Shown piece after piece: positions 11,699 through 11,711 of a DNA stretch of 11,711 bases; position 1 is the first letter of the stretch; every line of letters starts with the position of its first letter. A model generated the notes under the pieces. It saw only the letters and a program-made list of their open reading frames with translations, had not been told where the DNA came from and searched no databases. This DNA comes from Actinomycetota bacterium (GTDB taxonomy: Bacteria; Actinomycetota; Thermoleophilia; Solirubrobacterales; Thermoleophilaceae): assembly GCA_005885165.1 (NCBI GenBank), contig VAXR01000077.1, positions 1 to 11,711 on the forward strand. The letters are read 5' to 3'. Position numbers and translations under genes: made by a program.

Positions 11699-11711
11699 GT
11701 GGCGCGGCCAT
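11699..11711 (+). CDS. Possible start of a divergent regulator gene (edge fragment)
   Basis: GTG at 11699 reads V-A-R-P before the window ends. Many TetR-family regulators begin MARP, and the gene would face the palindrome at 11667-11685. Four codons are far too few to identify it; the suggestion rests on position. Confidence 0.2.

Overview
This is a gene-dense, very GC-rich window with many 1-4 base overlaps between genes and several GTG starts. A MurT/GatD pair, RpoD-like and ECF sigma factors, and start codons lying 6-7 bases after TANNNT-like -10 boxes (candidate leaderless genes) all point to an actinobacterium. A deep lineage such as the Thermoleophilia is my best guess, from gene flavour only. 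I see no rRNA, tRNA, CRISPR array, transposase or phage gene. Most of the window looks like ordinary chromosomal housekeeping and accessory DNA.

Left part, minus strand (3080 to 1): a four-gene envelope operon reads diacylglycerol-kinase-like lipid kinase, murT, a class I SAM methyltransferase, gatD (start only). MurT and GatD together amidate the D-glutamate of lipid II. The lipid kinase recycles diacylglycerol to phosphatidate. The unusual item is the methyltransferase between the two subunit genes of one enzyme, with overlaps at every junction.

Middle: a divergent plus-strand gene (3167-3667) encodes a protein with the layout of a dual-specificity phosphatase but no HCxxGxxR catalytic loop. 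Its 3' end overlaps by 46 bases a minus-strand operon (5752 to 3622). That operon encodes a HAD-IIA phosphatase, a membrane-anchored arrestin-like protein, a soluble arrestin-like protein and a small His-rich conserved protein. Divergent from the HAD gene, with only 39 bases between the starts, is a thioredoxin-TPR (CnoX/YbbN-type) gene. It converges on an uncharacterised two-helix membrane protein (7204-6575).

Right part, plus strand: a solo ArsR-type regulator is followed by a roughly 140-base AT-richer leader holding several palindromes and a TTGACA box. Then come a group 1/2-type sigma-70 factor, an ECF sigma factor overlapping an Ogt-type O6-alkylguanine-DNA alkyltransferase by ATGA, and an LppX/LprG-like lipoprotein. 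The ECF-alkyltransferase pair has no anti-sigma gene and could be a small alkylation-response unit.

Right edge, minus strand: a sulfotransferase-family gene is broken by a frameshift, probably with a small internal deletion. Upstream is a perfect 9-1-9 palindrome, and 13 bases of a possible divergent regulator gene run off the window, which suggests a TetR-type repressor and its target.

I did not find one clear new system. The best leads are the methyltransferase inside murT-gatD, the paired arrestin-like proteins, the pseudophosphatase, the ECF-Ogt pair, the palindrome-rich leader of the sigma gene, and the operator upstream of the broken sulfotransferase.
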